Assembly (NCBI GenBank): GCA_031253365.1 | Contig: JAIRWE010000144.1 | Coordinates: forward strand, 1 to 10,200 | DNA length: 10,200 bases | Origin: Oscillospiraceae bacterium | Lineage (GTDB): Bacteria; Bacillota; Clostridia; Oscillospirales; Ruminococcaceae | Direction: 5' to 3' | In this document: piece by piece, positions 7,464-10,200 of the stretch | Layout: each line of letters starts with the position of its first letter | Numbering within the stretch: the first letter of the stretch is position 1 | Notes under the pieces: model-generated | What the model saw: only the letters and a program-made list of their open reading frames with translations | The model's database searches: none | Told to the model about the DNA's origin: nothing | Made by a program: the position numbers and the translations under genes

Positions 7464-7544
7464 TAAAAATAAAGAAAGGGCGCGGTTGGCGGGGCGCGGT
7501 TTCACCGAGTTTCGGCGCGCGACCGAGCCGCGCGGGGCGTATTT
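7464..7544 (+). other. GC-rich spacer inside the operon
   Basis: These 81 bases form the longest gap in the operon. After an A-rich start comes a G+C-rich stretch with GCGCGG (7494-7499) and its complement CCGCGC (7528-7533), and two copies of ACCGAG (7504-7509, 7522-7527). The inverted hexamers could form a stem over a 28-base loop. There is no U run, so it is not an evident terminator. It could slow translation or mark an RNA processing site; nothing firm can be said. Confidence 0.25.
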
Positions 7545-8441
7545 ATGTGCGGAATAGCGGGCGTTGTATTAAAACATCCGGCGGCGGCGGCGGATTGCGT
7601 TTTGAATATGCTGGAGCTTATACAGCATCGCGGACATGACGCGAGCGGCATTGCCGTGTTCGGAACCTCAGGGGAAGGCTTGTTGCGGGTTTCGTTGAAA
7701 AACGAGCTTTTAATCGACGATTTACGGCGCATAGTGGGTGAATTCGGCAAAATGACGGACGAGCGCATAATCGAGGCGCGCAACAGTATTCCGATAGCGG
7801 AAATCAAGGCGCGGCTTCCGGAGGACGCGGTCAGACCGTTGCACGAGGCGATTAACAGACGCCACGGGCTTTGCGTACACTCAATCGGCAACGGGATGCG
7901 GGTGTATAAGGAAAACGGGAATATAGAAAATCTGTTGGCGAAGCACAGCATAGACAAAAGCCCCTGCCGCCACGCTATCGGTCATGTGCGTATGGCTACC
8001 GAAAGCGCGGAGGACGTGAACGCGGCGCATCCTTTTATTTCGCCCTTTTATCCCGGGCTGAGCATAGTTCACAACGGGCAATTCACCAATTATTTTAACC
8101 TGCGGCGGTTTTTGGAAGCGAAGGGCGCGATTTTCAAGACGCTCAACGACAGTGAAGCCGCCAGTCATCTGATTGCCTACGCCGCGCGGGAAAGCAAAGG
8201 GGATTTATACGAGGCTTTGCGTTGGTCCGAAGAGCGAATGGACGGCATTTATTGCGTTATTGCCGCGACGGAAAGCCAAATCGGCTTCGCGAAAGACCCC
8301 CTCGGCATAAAGCCGTTGCTTCTGGCGGAAACCGACGAAGCGGTTCTGCTCGGTTCGGAACAGATTGAGTTTTCGGCCGCCGGTAACGGGATTTTCGCGG
8401 CGGAAATGGCTCCCGGGGAGGTGCGCGTATGGGACGTTTAG
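7545..8441 (+). CDS. Class II glutamine amidotransferase subunit of split glutamate synthase (GlxB/MgsA-like)
   Basis: A 298-residue Ntn-hydrolase that would release ammonia from glutamine, or act on a gamma-glutamyl amide, for the partner synthase. The protein begins Met-Cys-Gly-Ile-Ala-Gly, so removal of methionine leaves Cys as the N-terminal nucleophile. Family motifs are QHRGHDASGIA (27-37), GHVRMAT (146-152) with the substrate-carboxylate arginine R149, HNG (176-178) forming the oxyanion hole, NDSE (201-204) with D202 holding the amino group, and DPLGIKPL (251-258). About 70 extra residues between the HRG and GHVR motifs, compared with PurF, include a GNGMRVYKENGNIENL segment as seen in GlxB/MgsA proteins. 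The stand-alone domain corresponds to the N terminus of GltB. The Shine-Dalgarno match is poor (GGGG at 7534-7537), an oddity among its neighbours. The 3' end overlaps the next gene by 13 bases. Confidence 0.9.
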   Translation: MCGIAGVVLKHPAAAADCVLNMLELIQHRGHDASGIAVFGTSGEGLLRVSLKNELLIDDLRRIVGEFGKMTDERIIEARNSIPIAEIKARLPEDAVRPLHEAINRRHGLCVHSIGNGMRVYKENGNIENLLAKHSIDKSPCRHAIGHVRMATESAEDVNAAHPFISPFYPGLSIVHNGQFTNYFNLRRFLEAKGAIFKTLNDSEAASHLIAYAARESKGDLYEALRWSEERMDGIYCVIAATESQIGFAKDPLGIKPLLLAETDEAVLLGSEQIEFSAAGNGIFAAEMAPGEVRVWDV

Positions 8442-9148
8442 ATTTAAGCGGCGTCCGCAACGAAGACGTAAACGCCCTTATAGCGCGGGAACTGGAGAAA
8501 GACAAAACGCTTACGCTGACAAACGTCAATTCCATGCACAATGTTTGCGCCGGACTGCGGGGCGATTTCGCCGTAACCGTCGAGGACAGCACGGGTCTTT
8601 ACACCGCGAGTTACATGGACGGTCCTTGCGTGACGGTAAAAGGGAACGCCGGGTGGTACGCGGGCGACGATATGGTTTCCGGCAGCTTGGTGATTGAAAA
8701 AAACACCGGCTGCAACATAGGCGCGTATATTTGCGGAGGGGATATTGTGGTTCGCGGCGGAACGGGCAGCCGTGTCGGATACGGAATGAAAGGCGGCAAT
8801 ATCATTATATGCGGCGACGCCGGGCGTTGGGCGGGACAGCTGGCGATGGGCGGCAACCTGATTATTCTCGGCGCGGCGGACGGCGCGGCGGGGGAATCCA
8901 TGTACGGAGGCGTCGTATTTACGGCGGACGGCGATATTGAGGAAAAACTCGGCTCAAACGTTTACGTCGACGGAATAACGGCGGACGAAAAGACCGAATT
9001 GGCGGCTTTGTTTGAAAAATACGCAATCGACTTTGACGCCGCGAAACTCTCGGCAATCCGCCCGAAACTTGTCGGGCGCGACGATTACCGAATATTTGAA
9101 CCCGTTCTTGAGCCCCTGGGCGCCAAAAAATACGCGGCGCGAGCATAA
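8429..9148 (+). CDS. GXGXG beta-helix subunit of split glutamate synthase (GlxC/MgsB-like)
   Basis: A 239-residue protein equivalent to the C-terminal domain of GltB, also related to FwdC/FmdC. Residues about 71-165 form some five glycine-rich repeats of about 19-20 residues (for example GWYAGDDMVSGSLVIE, GAYICGGDIVVRGG, GYGMKGGNIIICGDAG, GQLAMGGNLIILGAA), the pattern of a right-handed beta-helix. In GltB this domain is structural and braces the amidotransferase against the FMN domain around the ammonia tunnel; the same role is inferred here. The N terminus (LTLTNVNSMHNVCAGL) and a C-terminal helical tail (DEKTELAALFEKYAIDFDAAK) flank the helix. GGGGAGG at 8415-8421 lies 7 bases before the ATG, inside the preceding gene, and the 13-base overlap argues for coupled, equimolar synthesis. 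The next gene starts 15 bases after the stop. Confidence 0.9.
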   Translation: MGRLDLSGVRNEDVNALIARELEKDKTLTLTNVNSMHNVCAGLRGDFAVTVEDSTGLYTASYMDGPCVTVKGNAGWYAGDDMVSGSLVIEKNTGCNIGAYICGGDIVVRGGTGSRVGYGMKGGNIIICGDAGRWAGQLAMGGNLIILGAADGAAGESMYGGVVFTADGDIEEKLGSNVYVDGITADEKTELAALFEKYAIDFDAAKLSAIRPKLVGRDDYRIFEPVLEPLGAKKYAARA

Positions 9149-9163
9149 CGAGGAGGTTTCGCG

Positions 9164-10200
9164 ATGAATACCGTAATTCATAACGAGCCGAAAGCCGTTT
9201 GGAACAAGGAAACGCTTTCGGAGATTGACTATAAGGCTGAAACCGGGCATTACCGTATTCGGGGGTGCGCGTCCCCGCGCGCCTTTCCCTCGTTTAAGGA
9301 CCTGTTGGTGTTACCGGGTCAGCTTACGCGCATGACTATCGACACCTATCGGGAACACTGCGACACGCGCACGGTACTGGGCGGGCGTTTCGCCAAGAAG
9401 CCGCTTGTGATAGAAACGCCCGTTATGATTGCGGGAATGTCCTACGGCGCGTTAAGCCGCGAGTCGAAAATCGCGCTTGCCAAAGCGACTTCAATGGTGG
9501 GTTGCGTTATAAGCAACGGGGAGGGCGGTATTTTGCCCGAGGAGCTGGAAAATTCCTACCGCCAGTCCGTGCAGGTGTTACCGAGCCGTATGGGGTTCAG
9601 CCGAAAAAGCGTGGAAGTGGCGGATATGCTGGAAGTCCTTTACGGCATAGGGGCGAAACCGGGGCTTTCGGGTCATCTCATGGGCGTAAAAATTACGCCG
9701 GAAATTGCCGCTTTACGGCAAATACCGGCGGGGGTTGACCTTCATTCGCACCCGCGCCCGGGCGACGCTTTCGGCGCCGACGACATGGTGGTGAAGATGC
9801 AGCAGCTTCGGGAGCTGACGGACTGGCAAACGCCGATTTTCTGTAAAATCGCGGCGGGCAGGGTTAAAGAGGACGTCAAAATAGCCGTAAAAGTCGGGTT
9901 CGACGGAATTATTATCGACGGTTGCACGGGCGGGACGGGAGCCGCTCCGGTAATGGCAGCCGACCATCTGGGTATACCCACCATGCCCGCGCTCGTACAA
10001 GCGGTACGCACATTGGAGGAAATGGGCGTAAAGGACGAGGTATCGCTCATCATCTCCGGCGGAGTAAAAGACGGCGCGGACATAGCGAAGGCGCTCGCAA
10101 TCGGCGCGAACGCGGTGGCAATCGGCACCGCGGCGATGGTCGCCATGGGTTGCCGCGTCTGTATGAACTGCCAGTCCGGGCAGTGCGCCTTCGGTATAGG
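9164..10200 (+). CDS. FMN- and Fe-S-binding glutamate synthase-type subunit (GlxD/MgsC-like), 3' end outside window
   Basis: An open frame runs from ATG 9164 to the window end, giving 345 codons of a family usually around 440 residues or more. AGGAGG (9151-9156) lies 7 bases upstream. It matches the central synthase domain of GltB, a TIM barrel that transfers ammonia, or an amine, to 2-oxoglutarate using FMN. Visible marks are SNGEGG (117-122), GAKPGLSGHLMGVKI (163-177), where GltB has a similar GAKPG-G-LPG stretch, DGCTGGTGA (252-260) at the flavin/2-iminoglutarate region, and ISGGVKDGADIAKALAIGA followed by AVAIGTAAM, the barrel phosphate site. Cys330, 336 and 341 reproduce the C-x5-C-x4-C iron-sulfur motif of glutamate synthase, with an extra Cys333. 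It lacks the amidotransferase and GXGXG domains, which the two preceding genes supply, so the three products should form one complex. Confidence 0.92.
   Translation, partial: MNTVIHNEPKAVWNKETLSEIDYKAETGHYRIRGCASPRAFPSFKDLLVLPGQLTRMTIDTYREHCDTRTVLGGRFAKKPLVIETPVMIAGMSYGALSRESKIALAKATSMVGCVISNGEGGILPEELENSYRQSVQVLPSRMGFSRKSVEVADMLEVLYGIGAKPGLSGHLMGVKITPEIAALRQIPAGVDLHSHPRPGDAFGADDMVVKMQQLRELTDWQTPIFCKIAAGRVKEDVKIAVKVGFDGIIIDGCTGGTGAAPVMAADHLGIPTMPALVQAVRTLEEMGVKDEVSLIISGGVKDGADIAKALAIGANAVAIGTAAMVAMGCRVCMNCQSGQCAFGI

Noticed and set aside
7545..10200. Ordinary NADPH-dependent GltAB glutamate synthase broken into pieces by frameshifts
   Set aside because: Each part has its own start codon and conserved domain boundaries, and two of the three have strong ribosome sites. 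The order amidotransferase - GXGXG - FMN domain also differs from the order inside GltB (amidotransferase - FMN - GXGXG). It is a genuine split family.

Overview
The window reads as bacterial chromosome, most likely from an anaerobic-type Bacillota (Clostridia-like) or a near relative, with somewhat more than half G+C by eye. The grounds are the style of the ThrRS and PcrA proteins, strong purine-rich ribosome binding sites, use of TTG starts, and a textbook vegetative promoter in the only AT-rich stretch. This placement is an inference. All genes lie on the plus strand and are tightly packed. No rRNA, tRNA, mobile element or CRISPR array was seen.

Left part (1-4491): the 3' two-fifths or so of thrS (threonyl-tRNA synthetase), then after 13 bases a complete pcrA/uvrD-type helicase gene, then after 26 bases a 479-residue protein with an N-terminal helix-turn-helix and a large body I do not recognise. 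No terminator is visible between these genes, so they may be co-transcribed.

Middle (4492-4696): a 205-base intergenic region. It holds a dyad and direct repeats of AATATT, a perfect TTGACA-17-TATAAT promoter with an extended -10, and a transcribed leader of about 145 bases. The leader contains a terminator-like hairpin and two further hairpins that exclude one another. This looks like a regulated, possibly attenuated, entry point to the next operon.

Right part (4697-10200): an operon of an APC-family amino acid/amine permease, a glutamine-synthetase-family ligase of the PuuA/GlnT/GmaS type, and glutamate synthase split into three separate proteins: a class II glutamine amidotransferase, a GXGXG beta-helix protein, and the FMN/Fe-S synthase domain, which runs off the window. 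The layout matches glnT-glxBCD of rhizobia and gmaS-mgsABC (gamma-glutamylmethylamide synthetase and N-methylglutamate synthase) of methylotrophs. The ligase lacks the glutamate that canonical glutamine synthetases use at the ammonium site. The working hypothesis is therefore import of an amine or amino acid, gamma-glutamylation of it, and transfer of nitrogen by the three-part synthase. An ordinary ammonium-assimilation role with a divergent enzyme cannot be excluded from sequence alone.
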